Source: Pseudomonas soli (lineage in GTDB: Bacteria; Pseudomonadota; Gammaproteobacteria; Pseudomonadales; Pseudomonadaceae). From it: DNA of 64,000 bases. Made by a program: the position numbers and the translations under genes. Below are positions 49,038-58,185 of this stretch, piece by piece. The DNA lies in assembly GCF_900110655.1 (NCBI RefSeq), contig NZ_FOEQ01000003.1, positions 62,001 through 126,000 on the forward strand, in the 5' to 3' direction. The notes beneath the pieces were generated by a model. It had not been told where the DNA came from, searched no databases, and worked only from the letters and a program-made list of their open reading frames with translations. The number at the start of each line of letters is the position of its first letter. Within the stretch, counting starts at the first letter, position 1.

Positions 49038-50042
49038 ATGACGCACCTGCGAGACCTGAAGATTTCCACCCTCGACCTGGTGCCCGTACGCGCCGACGGC
49101 AGCCCGGCGCAATCGCTGCGCAATTCGCTGGACCTGGCGCAACACGTCGAGGGTTTCGGCTACAACCGCTTCTGGGTCGCCGAGCATCACAACATGGACG
49201 GTATCGCCAGCTCGGCCACCGCCGTGCTGATCGGTTACCTCGCCGGGGGTACCTCGACCATCCGCATCGGTTCTGGCGGGGTGATGCTGCCCAACCACGC
49301 ACCGCTGGTAATCGCCGAACAATTCGGCACCCTCGCCAGCCTGTACCCAGGCCGCATCGACCTGGGCCTGGGCCGCGCCCCGGGCTCCGACCAGATGACC
49401 GCCCGCGCCTTGCGCCGCGAGCGCTCCGGCAGCGCCGACGACTTTCCGGACGATGTCGAGGAACTGTCACGCTACCTGGGCCCGCGCACCGACGACCAGA
49501 AGGTCATCGCCGTACCCGGCCACGACACCGAGGTACCCATGTGGCTGCTCGGCTCCAGCCTGTTCAGCGCCCAGCTCGCCGGCATGCGCGGCATGCCCTA
49601 CGCCTTCGCTTCGCATTTCGCGCCGCGCTACATGCACGAGGCGATCCGCATCTATCGCGACCATTTCAAACCGTCGACGACGCTGGACAAGCCTTACGTG
49701 ATGCTGGGCATTCCGATGGTGGTGGCTGAAACCGACGAAAAGGCCGAATACCTGGCCACCTCGGTGTACCAGCGCATCCTCGCGCTGATCCGTGGCCAGA
49801 GCCTGATGCAGCGTCCGCCCGTCGAGAGCATGAATGGCCTTTGGCTGCCCCATGAACGTGATGCGGTGAGCAGCTTCCTGGGCCTGGCGATGATCGGCAG
49901 CCCGCAGAAGGTGCGGGCGAAGGTCGAGGTGTTGCTGGAGCAGACGGGGGCGGACGAGCTGATCTTTACCAGTGACCTGTATGAGCACGCGGACCGGATC
50001 AAGTCCTATGAGCTGATGGCGCAGGCACTCAAGGCCGAGTGA
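49038..50042 (+). CDS. Luciferase-like flavin-dependent monooxygenase (LLM class)
   Basis: This 334-residue protein is of the bacterial luciferase-like family, close to the YhbW type ([81 protein letters not shown]). It uses reduced FMN; the substrate is unknown. GGAGG precedes the ATG. It diverges from osmC, with 153 bases between. Confidence 0.9.
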   Translation: MTHLRDLKISTLDLVPVRADGSPAQSLRNSLDLAQHVEGFGYNRFWVAEHHNMDGIASSATAVLIGYLAGGTSTIRIGSGGVMLPNHAPLVIAEQFGTLASLYPGRIDLGLGRAPGSDQMTARALRRERSGSADDFPDDVEELSRYLGPRTDDQKVIAVPGHDTEVPMWLLGSSLFSAQLAGMRGMPYAFASHFAPRYMHEAIRIYRDHFKPSTTLDKPYVMLGIPMVVAETDEKAEYLATSVYQRILALIRGQSLMQRPPVESMNGLWLPHERDAVSSFLGLAMIGSPQKVRAKVEVLLEQTGADELIFTSDLYEHADRIKSYELMAQALKAE

Positions 50043-50047
50043 ACTCA

Positions 50048-50082
50048 ATCGCGGGGCAAGCCGCTGCGACTTGCCGCGCGAT
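50048..50082. repeat. Short REP inverted repeat
   Basis: ATCGCGGGGCAAG and CTTGCCGCGCGAT form a 13-bp stem with one mismatch between two converging genes. Confidence 0.7.
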
Positions 50083-50092
50083 AAGGATTCGA

Positions 50093-50314
50093 TCAGCCGC
50101 GGCGGTAGACGATTTCCTTGGTCCCGCCCTCGCAGCTGCCGATTACCTTGCCGGCCGGCTCGCCCTTGTTGACGATCTCCAGCGAGTACCCCTTCACCCC
50201 TTTGGCATCGAGCTTCGCCGCAATCTCAGCCTTGAGTTCCTCGCACGGCTTGCCCGCCGCCATCGCACCGCCAGCCAACACCATCAGCCCCACGGCCAGA
50301 ATCAATTTCTTCAT
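50093..50314 (-). CDS. DUF1161 periplasmic protein, second copy
   Basis: This 73-residue protein has a signal peptide ending AMA (residue 19) and the same core KPCEELKAEIAAKLDAKGVKGYSLEIV...GSCEGGTKEIVY as the protein at 48150-48383. AAGGAAAG precedes the ATG. The function is unknown. Confidence 0.87.
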   Translation of the reverse strand: MKKLILAVGLMVLAGGAMAAGKPCEELKAEIAAKLDAKGVKGYSLEIVNKGEPAGKVIGSCEGGTKEIVYRRG

Positions 50315-50416
50315 CGATCGCTTTCCTTGTACAGATCAAAGACAAAAAGGGCGCGAAGCACGCGCCCTGCAACCTTGATACCCCAACACGCCGGGCGAGC
50401 CTAGCCCAGCTTGGTT

Positions 50417-50632
50417 TCAGCTGTTGGCGATGCGGAACCCAACCTTCAGCGTCACCTGGAAATGCGCGGCTTTGTTGTCACGGATATGCCCGCGGGTATC
50501 GATCACTTCGAACCATTCCAGGTGCTTGATGCTCTTGCCGGCCTCGGCCAGGGCATTGTTGATCGCTTCTTCGATGCTGGTGGGCGAAGACCCGACCAGC
50601 TCGATCTTCTTGTAGGTGTGATGATCCGACAT
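50417..50632 (-). CDS. Dodecin, flavin-binding storage protein
   Basis: This 71-residue protein ([31 protein letters not shown]...[13 protein letters not shown]...[11 protein letters not shown]) is a typical dodecin, which assembles as a hollow dodecamer binding flavins and in some bacteria coenzyme A. ATG 50632 follows AAGGAGA; the frame is open upstream to 50674, but without support. Confidence 0.92.
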   Translation of the reverse strand: MSDHHTYKKIELVGSSPTSIEEAINNALAEAGKSIKHLEWFEVIDTRGHIRDNKAAHFQVTLKVGFRIANS

Positions 50633-50688
50633 GAGCGCTCTCCTTGAGTGGTAGTGGCTTGAGCCTAGCAGCACAGGCCCGGTTTACC

Positions 50689-50747
50689 TGCGAGCGATCG
50701 CCGCAGGGGAAAGTTCGATCGCACTTTCACCCAGCTGCGCAGTCGCA
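50689..50747. promoter_or_regulatory. Divergent AlgU-like promoters on a shared palindrome
   Basis: GAAAGTTCGATCGCACTTTC (50709-50728) is almost perfectly palindromic. On the minus strand it contains GAACTT (50716-50711), followed after 17 bases by TCGCA (50693-50689). On the plus strand it contains GCACTT (50721-50726), followed after 16 bases by TCGCA (50743-50747). These would serve dodecin and the DUF883 gene. Confidence 0.45.
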
Positions 50748-50781
50748 ACCTGTACATCCCCCCTCAGCAAGGAGAGTCGAC

Positions 50782-51105
50782 ATGGCACGCAATGCGTTGC
50801 GCAAAACCTCACTGGAAAGCATGGAAGCCGAGATCGAAAGCCTCCTCAAGACTCTGGAAGGCCTCAAGCACGATGCGTCGGAAGAAACGCAGAAGACCAT
50901 GAAGACGCTGCGCGGCAACGCCGAAAGCGCCCTCAAGCACTCACGCAGCCTGCTCAGCGATGCCTACGAGGAAGTGAAGACCCGCACCCGCGAAACCGGC
51001 GTAGCCACCCGCGACTATGCCCAGGAACACCCTTGGACCACCGCAGGTGTCGCGGTGGGCGCCCTGGGTCTGCTGGCCGCCTACCTGATGTGCCGCCGTA
51101 ACTAA
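50782..51105 (+). CDS. DUF883 (ElaB/YqjD) inner-membrane ribosome-associated protein
   Basis: This 107-residue protein has a long amphipathic helix (residues 8-75) and one C-terminal membrane anchor ([18 protein letters not shown]) followed by CRRN. The ElaB/YqjD family binds ribosomes at the membrane in stationary phase in E. coli. AAGGAGA precedes the ATG. The end overlaps the trpI stop by four bases on the opposite strand. Confidence 0.88.
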   Translation: MARNALRKTSLESMEAEIESLLKTLEGLKHDASEETQKTMKTLRGNAESALKHSRSLLSDAYEEVKTRTRETGVATRDYAQEHPWTTAGVAVGALGLLAAYLMCRRN

Positions 51106-51998
51106 CCCGTCTGTCGCTGCAGCTCCTGGCGCAGCCATTGCGCCAGTTGCTCGGCGCGCCCGTCCGCGCCGCGCCGGGGTACCCACAAGGCCAGTGCCGC
51201 ATTGGTGGGGGAAAAGCCCCATGGCGCGGCCAACCGCCCGGCCTTCAGGTCGTCCGCCACCAGCGGTTGCGGGGCGATGGCCACACCCAGCCCGGCCACC
51301 GCTGCTTCCAACAAGTAGTAGAGATGCTCGAAGGCTTGCCCGTAACTCAGCGCCTCGGGCGCCAACCCATGCTGTCGCGCCCAGGTAGGCCAAGCCTGCG
51401 GCCGCGAGGTCGTATGGAGCACGGCAACATGCTGCAAAGCCACGGCTGGCGAGGCTTTCAAACGATCAAAGGCGTCAAAGCGCGGGCTCATCACCGGGCC
51501 GATGCGCTCCTCGGCGAGCACGTGTACCTGCATGTCCGCCGGCCACGGTGGCTCTGCGTAGACCAGCAGTGCGTCCAGCCCCGGGCGTCGCGGATCAAGG
51601 TCACCTTCGCCCGCTGACAGGTGCAGGCGCAGCTCCGGCAGGTCGGCTTTCAGGCGTCCAAGGCGGGGGATGAACCAACGCGCCAACAAGCTGCCGGAGC
51701 AACCGAGCACGAACGGCGCTTCGTCGGCATCGCGGGAAAGCTCGGCGCAGACCCCGCGCAGCCGGTCGAAGGCCTCGAAGCTGGCATCGCGCAGACGCAC
51801 ACCGGCATCTGTGAGTTTGACGCCACGCCCATCCTTGACGAACAAGGCTACCCCCAGATGCTCCTCAAGCACCTTGATCTGCCGGCTGACCGCGCCATGG
51901 GTGACATGAAGCGCTTCTGCTGCCTGGCTGACGCTGTTCAGCCGGGCTGTCGCCTCGAACGCCCGCAACGCATTGAGGGGAGGAAGGTCCTGAGCCAT
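51102..51998 (-). CDS. trpI: TrpI, LysR-type activator of trpBA
   Basis: This 298-residue regulator has an N-terminal winged helix ([42 protein letters not shown]) and a ligand-binding domain. In Pseudomonas TrpI binds indoleglycerol phosphate and activates the divergent trpBA operon. Its position right next to trpB, with a gap of 111 bases, supports the identification. Confidence 0.95.
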   Translation of the reverse strand: MAQDLPPLNALRAFEATARLNSVSQAAEALHVTHGAVSRQIKVLEEHLGVALFVKDGRGVKLTDAGVRLRDASFEAFDRLRGVCAELSRDADEAPFVLGCSGSLLARWFIPRLGRLKADLPELRLHLSAGEGDLDPRRPGLDALLVYAEPPWPADMQVHVLAEERIGPVMSPRFDAFDRLKASPAVALQHVAVLHTTSRPQAWPTWARQHGLAPEALSYGQAFEHLYYLLEAAVAGLGVAIAPQPLVADDLKAGRLAAPWGFSPTNAALALWVPRRGADGRAEQLAQWLRQELQRQTG

Positions 51999-52109
51999 CT
52001 TACTTGTGAGTTTTCCTGACAGGTTTGCGCAATCTTATCGGTTTTCAGCCGGCCACGTCGTGGTTAGAGTAAAGCCCATCGAATCTCTACTTCGCCTACG
52101 GAGCGCCCC
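51999..52109. promoter_or_regulatory. trpI-trpBA control region
   Basis: A LysR-type dyad TGTGAG-TTTTC-CTGACA lies at 52005-52021. A weak promoter for trpB, TTTTCA (52042-52047) with a 17-base spacer and TAGAGT (52065-52070), fits a promoter that needs TrpI. The dyad is centred about 50 bases upstream of the -10 box. Confidence 0.6.
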
Positions 52110-53327
52110 ATGACCCAGACCCAATACCGCCCCGGCCCCGACGCCAACGGCCTGTTCGGCTCGTTCGGCGGCCGCTACGTGGCCGAAACCCTGATGCCGC
52201 TGGTACTTGACCTTGCCCGCGAATACGAAGCTGCCAAGGCCGACCCCAAGTTCCTCGAAGAGCTGGCCTACTTCCAGCGCGACTACATTGGCCGGCCCAA
52301 CCCGCTGTACTTCGCCGAGCGCCTGACCGAGCACTGCGGCGGCGCCAAGATCTTCTTCAAGCGTGAAGAACTCAACCACACCGGCGCGCACAAGGTGAAC
52401 AACTGCATCGGCCAGGTGCTGCTGGCCAAGCGCATGGGCAAGAAACGCCTGATCGCCGAGACCGGCGCCGGCATGCACGGCGTGGCCACCGCCACCGTCG
52501 CCGCGCGCTTCGGCCTGCCCTGCGTGATCTACATGGGCGCCACCGACATCGAGCGCCAGCAGGCCAACGTGTTCCGCATGAAGTTGCTGGGCGCCGAGAT
52601 CGTCCCCGTCACCGCTGGCACCGGCACGCTCAAGGACGCCATGAACGAAGCCCTGCGCGACTGGGTGACCAACGTCGATGACACCTTCTACCTGATCGGC
52701 ACCGTGGCAGGTCCCCACCCGTACCCGGCGATGGTCCGCGACTTCCAGTCGATCATCGGCAAAGAGACCCGCGCCCAGTTGCACGAGAAGGAAGGGCGAC
52801 TGCCCGACAGCCTGATCGCCTGCGTCGGCGGCGGCTCCAACGCCATGGGCCTGTTCCACGAGTTCCTCGAAGAGCCTAGCGTCAAGATCATCGGCGTCGA
52901 GGCCGGCGGCCACGGCGTGCACACCGACAAGCACGCGGCCAGCCTGAACGGCGGCGTACCAGGCGTGCTGCACGGCAACCGCACCTACCTGCTGCAGGAC
53001 GACGACGGCCAGATCACCGACGCCCACTCGATTTCCGCAGGCCTGGACTACCCCGGCATCGGCCCGGAGCACGCTTACCTGCACGAAGTGAAGCGCGTGG
53101 AATACGTCAGCATCACCGACGACGAAGCCCTCGACGCCTTCCACACCAGCTGCCGCCTGGAAGGCATCATCCCGGCGCTGGAAAGCTCCCACGCCCTGGC
53201 CGAGGCGATCAAGCGCGCCCCGACCCTGCCCAAGGACCACTTGATGGTGATCTGCCTGTCCGGTCGCGGCGACAAGGACATGCAAACCGTGATGAACCAC
53301 ATGGCCGCCCAGGAGAAACAGGCATGA
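52110..53327 (+). CDS. trpB: Tryptophan synthase beta chain
   Basis: This 405-residue PLP enzyme condenses indole with serine. The PLP lysine is K95 in [14 protein letters not shown], and the phosphate loop GGGSNAMG is present. The ribosome-binding site ACGGAG is six bases upstream. The stop overlaps the trpA start (ATGA). Confidence 0.98.
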   Translation: MTQTQYRPGPDANGLFGSFGGRYVAETLMPLVLDLAREYEAAKADPKFLEELAYFQRDYIGRPNPLYFAERLTEHCGGAKIFFKREELNHTGAHKVNNCIGQVLLAKRMGKKRLIAETGAGMHGVATATVAARFGLPCVIYMGATDIERQQANVFRMKLLGAEIVPVTAGTGTLKDAMNEALRDWVTNVDDTFYLIGTVAGPHPYPAMVRDFQSIIGKETRAQLHEKEGRLPDSLIACVGGGSNAMGLFHEFLEEPSVKIIGVEAGGHGVHTDKHAASLNGGVPGVLHGNRTYLLQDDDGQITDAHSISAGLDYPGIGPEHAYLHEVKRVEYVSITDDEALDAFHTSCRLEGIIPALESSHALAEAIKRAPTLPKDHLMVICLSGRGDKDMQTVMNHMAAQEKQA

Positions 53328-54133
53328 GCCGTCTCGAACAACGCTTCGCCGATCTCAAGGCCGAAGGCCGCTCGGCACTGGTCACCTTCGTTACCGCTGG
53401 CGACCCCGGCTACGATGCCTCGCTAAAAATCCTCAAGGGCCTGCCGGCCGCTGGTGCCGACGTGATCGAGCTGGGCATGCCGTTCACCGACCCGATGGCC
53501 GATGGCGTGGCGATCCAGCTCGCCACCCTGCGCGCCCTGGAAGCCGGCCAGACCCTGGCCAAGACCTTGCAGATGGTGCGTGAATTCCGTGTGGATAACC
53601 AAAACACCCCGATCGTGCTGATGGGTTACTACAACCCGATCCATCGCTTCGGCGTGGAGCAGTTCGTCGCCGAAGCCAGGGAAGCTGGTGTCGATGGCCT
53701 GATCATCGTCGACCTGCCGCCCGAGCATGACGCCGAGCTGGCCACGCCGGCCCAGGCCGCGGGCATCGACTTCATCCGCCTGACCACCCCGACCACCGAC
53801 GACGCGCGCCTGCCACGCGTGCTGGAGCGCAGTTCCGGATTCGTCTACTACGTCTCGGTGGCCGGTGTGACCGGTGCGGGCTCGGCGACCACCGAGCATG
53901 TGACCGAGGCCATTGCGCGCCTGCGTCGGCATACCGACCTGCCGATCAGCGTTGGTTTCGGTATTCGCACGCCGGAGCAGGCTGCGGCTATCGCCCGCCT
54001 GGCCGATGGCGTGGTGGTGGGCTCGGCGCTGGTCGACAAGATCGCCCAGGCCAAGGGTGCCGAGCAGGCCGTGACTGATGTGCTGAGCCTGTGCTCGGCG
54101 CTGGCCGAAGGTGTGCGCGCGGCACGCAACTAA
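53324..54133 (+). CDS. trpA: Tryptophan synthase alpha chain
   Basis: This 269-residue TIM-barrel subunit cleaves indoleglycerol phosphate to indole. Catalytic E49 ([11 protein letters not shown]) and D60 (PMADG) are at the classical positions, and the phosphate site SVGFGI is present. It is translationally coupled to trpB. Confidence 0.98.
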   Translation: MSRLEQRFADLKAEGRSALVTFVTAGDPGYDASLKILKGLPAAGADVIELGMPFTDPMADGVAIQLATLRALEAGQTLAKTLQMVREFRVDNQNTPIVLMGYYNPIHRFGVEQFVAEAREAGVDGLIIVDLPPEHDAELATPAQAAGIDFIRLTTPTTDDARLPRVLERSSGFVYYVSVAGVTGAGSATTEHVTEAIARLRRHTDLPISVGFGIRTPEQAAAIARLADGVVVGSALVDKIAQAKGAEQAVTDVLSLCSALAEGVRAARN

Positions 54134-54136
54134 GCG

Positions 54137-54200
54137 CGAGGGCTTCGCCCTCGATCGCCGGCAAGCCGGCTCCCACACGACTTGTGGGAGCTTGCCGGCC
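54137..54200. repeat. Stem-loop and REP pair after trpA
   Basis: A perfect hairpin CGAGGGC-TTC-GCCCTCG (54137-54153) follows the trpA stop. Next comes a REP pair GCCGGCAAGCCGGCTCCCAC / GTGGGAGCTTGCCGGC (54157-54200) in which one arm carries four extra bases. Together they probably end both converging transcripts. Confidence 0.7.
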
Positions 54201-54207
54201 CAAGCAA

Positions 54208-54540
54208 CTAGCCTTCGAAAATCGACAGGTCCAACGGCCTGATTGCCCCCATCCAGATCGCATGATCGCGGTGATCCGCCAGTTCATCCCCGGTTTCCGG
54301 GTGCAGGAACACCACCAGCCCCTTGCGATACAGCGCCAGCCACGGCAGTACCACCCCCACCACCTCCGGCCCGAACGCCAGCTGGCAGCTCCAGTCCGGG
54401 TGCGGCCCGACCGGCTTCTGGTGCATGCGACCCATGGTCACGGGAAACAGCCGCGTCGCCTCCTCGCAGAGTTCACGGGCCTGTTGCATGGTCGATGCGT
54501 CGTAGTACACGTGGGCGTGATAGCCCTTGATCCTTTGCAC
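54208..54540 (-). CDS. DOPA 4,5-dioxygenase-family protein
   Basis: This 110-residue protein has the family's metal histidines in GYHAHVYYDAST, MGRMHQKPVGPHPDWSCQ and VVFLHPETGDELADHRDHA. Members cleave catechol-type rings in plants and fungi; the bacterial substrate is unknown. The GTG at 54540 follows CAGGAG at ideal distance, so I prefer it to the ATG at 54570. Confidence 0.87.
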   Translation of the reverse strand: MQRIKGYHAHVYYDASTMQQARELCEEATRLFPVTMGRMHQKPVGPHPDWSCQLAFGPEVVGVVLPWLALYRKGLVVFLHPETGDELADHRDHAIWMGAIRPLDLSIFEG

Positions 54541-54591
54541 GGTGGCTCCTGATTGCAGTAATGCGAACATCTTGAAGTCTACGCCATCTCA

Positions 54592-55488
54592 TTACAGGCG
54601 CTCCTGCTCCAGCCAATCCACAAACCGCTCGATCAACGCCCCACGCCGCTTGCGTGGCGGCAGCACCACGTAATACCCCCGCTTCGAGCGCAAACTGCCT
54701 TCCAGCGGCCGGCACAGCAGCCCCTGCTCGACCAGCCCATCCACCAGGTGCGCCCAGCCGATCGCCACGCCCTGGCCGGCAATCGCGGCCTGAATCAGCA
54801 GGGTGTAGTTGTCGAACCGCAGTTGACCGGACGGAGGAGGGCTGTCCACACCAAGACCACGGAAAACTCCGGCCCAATCGAACCAGCGACTGGCCTGCTC
54901 GCCCTTCAGATGCAGCAATGGCAATCTCTGCAAAGCCACGGCTGACAAGGGTTTGCCATGAATCAGCCGAGGGCTGCACACCGGAAAAACTTCCTCATCG
55001 AACAGCCAGCGGCTCTCGCCCTGATGGAATCGCCCATCACCGAACAGCACCGCCACATCGATGTCCGGACGCAGCATCGCCTGGCTGCGCTCGCCGGTCA
55101 CCAGGCTCACGTCCACCTGTGGATAAGCCTCGTGGAAACGCTGCAGGCGTGGCATCAGCCAGAACGCCGCAAAGGCGAAGTCGGTAGCTACCTGCAGCAC
55201 CTCGCGCTGGCCGCGCCCACTGGCTTGGGCAACGCCATCGTCCATCGCCTGCAAGCCCTGGTGCACCTGCTCGAACAACAGCAACCCCGCCTCGGTCAGC
55301 TCGATACCGCGGTAGATCCGGTCGAACAACCGCGTGCCCAGCTGCGCCTCCAGGCGCTTCATCTGCTGGCTGACCGCCGGCTGGGTCGTGCCCAGCTCCA
55401 CGGCGGCAGCGGTGAAACTGCGCAGGCGGGCGGCGGCCTCGAACACGCGCAAGGTGTCGAGGGGCAGGTCGGCAAGGTGCTCAAACAT
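54592..55488 (-). CDS. LysR-type regulator of choline-O-sulfate use
   Basis: This 298-residue regulator has a winged helix (LDTLRVFEAAARLRSFTAAAVELGTTQPAVSQQMKRLEAQLG) and a substrate-binding domain. It is divergent from betC by 109 bases, the arrangement of the choline-sulfate regulator in Pseudomonas. The inducer is probably choline-O-sulfate or choline. Confidence 0.88.
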   Translation of the reverse strand: MFEHLADLPLDTLRVFEAAARLRSFTAAAVELGTTQPAVSQQMKRLEAQLGTRLFDRIYRGIELTEAGLLLFEQVHQGLQAMDDGVAQASGRGQREVLQVATDFAFAAFWLMPRLQRFHEAYPQVDVSLVTGERSQAMLRPDIDVAVLFGDGRFHQGESRWLFDEEVFPVCSPRLIHGKPLSAVALQRLPLLHLKGEQASRWFDWAGVFRGLGVDSPPPSGQLRFDNYTLLIQAAIAGQGVAIGWAHLVDGLVEQGLLCRPLEGSLRSKRGYYVVLPPRKRRGALIERFVDWLEQERL

Positions 55489-55597
55489 AAGCTTGGCTAA
55501 TCCCAGTCATTGCCCGGCATGGGCTTTACCACTGTTATCCGCAGCCGCATGCTGGATTGCAAGCGGTACCCATAACTCTCGACGATGGAAGGCTCCC

Positions 55598-57115
55598 ATG
55601 AAGCGACCCAACATCCTGTTCATCATGGCCGATCAGATGGCCGCGCCCTTGCTGCCCATCTACAATCCATCGCCGATCAAGATGCCCCACCTGGCTCGCC
55701 TCGCCGAAAAGGCCGTGGTGTTCGACAGTGCCTACTGCAACAGCCCCCTGTGTGCGCCGTCGCGCTTCACCCTGGTCAGCGGTCAGTTACCCAGCCGTAT
55801 CGGCGCCTACGACAACGCTGCCGATTTCCCCGCCGACGCGCCCACCTACGCCCACTACCTGCGCCGCCTCGGCTACCGCACAGCGCTATCGGGCAAGATG
55901 CACTTCTGCGGCCCGGACCAACTGCACGGCTACGAAGAACGCCTGACCAGCGATATCTACCCGGCAGACTACGGCTGGGCGGTGAACTGGGATGAACCGG
56001 AGGTGCGCCCGAGCTGGTACCACAACATGTCCTCGGTGTTGCAGGCCGGGCCCTGCGTGCGCACCAACCAGCTGGATTTCGATGAAGAGGTGGTGTTCAA
56101 GGCGCGCCAGTACCTCTATGACCATGTGCGCGAGGACGACGGCCGGCCGTTCTGCCTGACCGTCTCCATGACCCACCCCCACGACCCCTACACCATTCCC
56201 AAGCACTACTGGGACATGTACGAGGATGTGGATATCCCCCTGCCGCAGGACGAGATCGCTCAGGGCGAGCAGGACCCGCACTCGCAACGGCTGCTCAAGG
56301 TCTACGACCTGTGGAACAAGCCACTACCTGTGGACAAGATCCGCGACGCCCGCCGCGCCTATTTCGGTGCCTGCAGCTACATCGACGACAACATCGGCAA
56401 GCTCCTGCAGACCCTTGAGGAGTGCGGCCTGGCCGACGACACCCTGATCGTGTTCTCGGGCGATCACGGCGACATGCTTGGCGAGCGCGGACTCTGGTAC
56501 AAGATGCACTGGTTCGAGATGTCGGCGCGGGTACCGTTGCTGATCCACGCGCCCAAGCGCTTCGGGCCAGCTCGCGTCAGCGCCAGCGTTTCCACCTGCG
56601 ACCTGTTGCCGACCCTGGTCGAACTGGCCGGCGGCGCTGTGGATAACCACCTGCACCTGGACGGCCGCTCGCTGCTCGGCCACCTGCAAGGGCAGGGCGG
56701 GCATGACGAGGTAATAGGCGAGTACATGGCCGAAGGCACGGTCGGCCCGCTGATGATGATCCGCCGTGGCCCCTACAAGTTCGTGTACAGCGAAGACGAC
56801 CCATGGCTACTCTACGACCTGAGCCGCGACCCGCACGAGCGGGAGAACCTCACCGGCAGCCCGGACCACCAGGCGCTGCTGCAGGCATTTGCCGATGAAG
56901 CCAGGCAGCGCTGGGATATCCCGGCCCTGCGCCAGCAGGTGCTGGCCAGCCAACGGCGCCGCCGCCTGGTGGCCGAGGCACTGGCCATCGGCAAGCTGAA
57001 AAGCTGGGACCACCAACCGTTGGTGGACGCCAGCCAACAGTACATGCGCAACCATATCGATCTCGACGACCTCGAGCGCAAGGCACGTTATCCACAGCCC
57101 GCACCCCTGGATTGA
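55598..57115 (+). CDS. betC: BetC, choline sulfatase
   Basis: This 505-residue type I sulfatase splits choline-O-sulfate into choline and sulfate. The formylglycine cysteine is C52 in LCAPSRFTLVSGQ, and metal and active-site motifs are ILFIMADQM, SGKMHFCG, THPHDPY and FSGDHGDMLGERGLWYK. The C-terminal 110 residues or so (DPWLLYDLSRDPHERENL and beyond) are typical of the family. GGAAGG precedes the ATG at 55598. It heads an operon with choX and a SulP gene. Confidence 0.96.
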   Translation: MKRPNILFIMADQMAAPLLPIYNPSPIKMPHLARLAEKAVVFDSAYCNSPLCAPSRFTLVSGQLPSRIGAYDNAADFPADAPTYAHYLRRLGYRTALSGKMHFCGPDQLHGYEERLTSDIYPADYGWAVNWDEPEVRPSWYHNMSSVLQAGPCVRTNQLDFDEEVVFKARQYLYDHVREDDGRPFCLTVSMTHPHDPYTIPKHYWDMYEDVDIPLPQDEIAQGEQDPHSQRLLKVYDLWNKPLPVDKIRDARRAYFGACSYIDDNIGKLLQTLEECGLADDTLIVFSGDHGDMLGERGLWYKMHWFEMSARVPLLIHAPKRFGPARVSASVSTCDLLPTLVELAGGAVDNHLHLDGRSLLGHLQGQGGHDEVIGEYMAEGTVGPLMMIRRGPYKFVYSEDDPWLLYDLSRDPHERENLTGSPDHQALLQAFADEARQRWDIPALRQQVLASQRRRRLVAEALAIGKLKSWDHQPLVDASQQYMRNHIDLDDLERKARYPQPAPLD

Positions 57116-57129
57116 GAAGAGAGGCCGCC

Positions 57130-58053
57130 ATGCAGAAGTTCTCCACCGCCGTGCTCACCCTGGCCCTGAGCCTGGGCGCGGCCCACGCCGCCGACAACGA
57201 CGCGCAATGCAGCACCGTGAAGATGGCCGACCCCGGCTGGAGCGATATCGCCAGCACCAACGCCGTGGCCCGGCTGCTTCTGGAAAGCCTGGGGTACCAG
57301 GTGAAGATCGACAGCCTGGCCGTGCCGATTATCTATGGCGGCCTGAAAGATGGCCGGGTGGATGCTTTCCTCGGCAATTGGATGCCGGCGCAGCAGGGCT
57401 TCCATGACAAGTTCATCGCCAATGGCGATGTGCAGCAACTGGCGAAAAACCTGGAAGGCACCGAGTTCACCCTGGCGGTGCCCGATTACGTATGGAACGC
57501 GGGCGTGAAAGACTTCGCCGACCTGCACAAGCACGCTGCGCAGTTCGACAAGAAGCTCTACGGCATTGGTTCAGGCGCACCGGCCAACTTGTCGCTGAAA
57601 GAGATCATCGACAAGAATGAGTTCGACCTGGGCCAGTGGAAACTGGTCGAGTCCAGCGAGCAGGCGATGCTCGCTCAAGTGGACCGGGCAGTGAAGAAGC
57701 AGCAGTTCATCACCTTCCTGGGCTGGACTCCGCATCCGATGAACGTGAAGCTGAAGATGCATTACCTTACGGGCGGGGAGAAATGGTTCGGCAGCAAGGG
57801 CGATGTCTACACCCTGACCCGCAAAGGTTATCCACAAGCCTGCCCGAATGCGGCGAAGCTGCTGGGGAACTTGAAGTTCTCGCTGGAGATGGAGAACAGC
57901 ATCATGGCCGAGGTTGTGGATAAGAAGGTGAGCTTCGATGAGGCGGCCAAGGCTTGGGTGAAAGCGCATCCGCAGTTGTTGGAAGGGTGGTTGGCTGGAG
58001 TGACCACCAAAGCCGGTGGTGACGCGCTAGAGGCTATAAAGGCCAAACTATGA
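57130..58053 (+). CDS. choX: Choline-binding protein of ABC type (ChoX)
   Basis: This 307-residue periplasmic protein has a signal peptide ending AHAA (about residue 20) and the quaternary-amine binding fold (KMADPGWSDIASTNAVARLLLESLGY, DAFLGNWMPAQQ). Aromatic residues for the choline cage are plausible in W (PGWSD), Y (YGG) and W (NWMP). It is 14 bases after betC. No ATPase or permease gene adjoins it, so it must use components encoded elsewhere. Confidence 0.93.
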   Translation: MQKFSTAVLTLALSLGAAHAADNDAQCSTVKMADPGWSDIASTNAVARLLLESLGYQVKIDSLAVPIIYGGLKDGRVDAFLGNWMPAQQGFHDKFIANGDVQQLAKNLEGTEFTLAVPDYVWNAGVKDFADLHKHAAQFDKKLYGIGSGAPANLSLKEIIDKNEFDLGQWKLVESSEQAMLAQVDRAVKKQQFITFLGWTPHPMNVKLKMHYLTGGEKWFGSKGDVYTLTRKGYPQACPNAAKLLGNLKFSLEMENSIMAEVVDKKVSFDEAAKAWVKAHPQLLEGWLAGVTTKAGGDALEAIKAKL

Positions 58054-58074
58054 CTTAACAAGCGACACAACACC

Positions 58075-58159
58075 TGTAGGAGCGGCTTTAGCCGCGATTA
58101 CCCGCGCAGTGGGTACCAGACACCGCGTTGCCTGCATCGCGGCTGAAGCCGCTCCTACA
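58075..58159. repeat. Inverted repeat TGTAGGAGCGGC... between choX and the SulP gene
   Basis: Arms of 24 bases (58075-58098 and 58136-58159) match with one mismatch and enclose 37 bases. The type (GTAGGAGCGGCTTTAGCCGC) differs from the other REP units in the window and splits the operon. Confidence 0.85.
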
Positions 58160-58185
58160 GCGATCATGCACCTCAAGGACACCCC

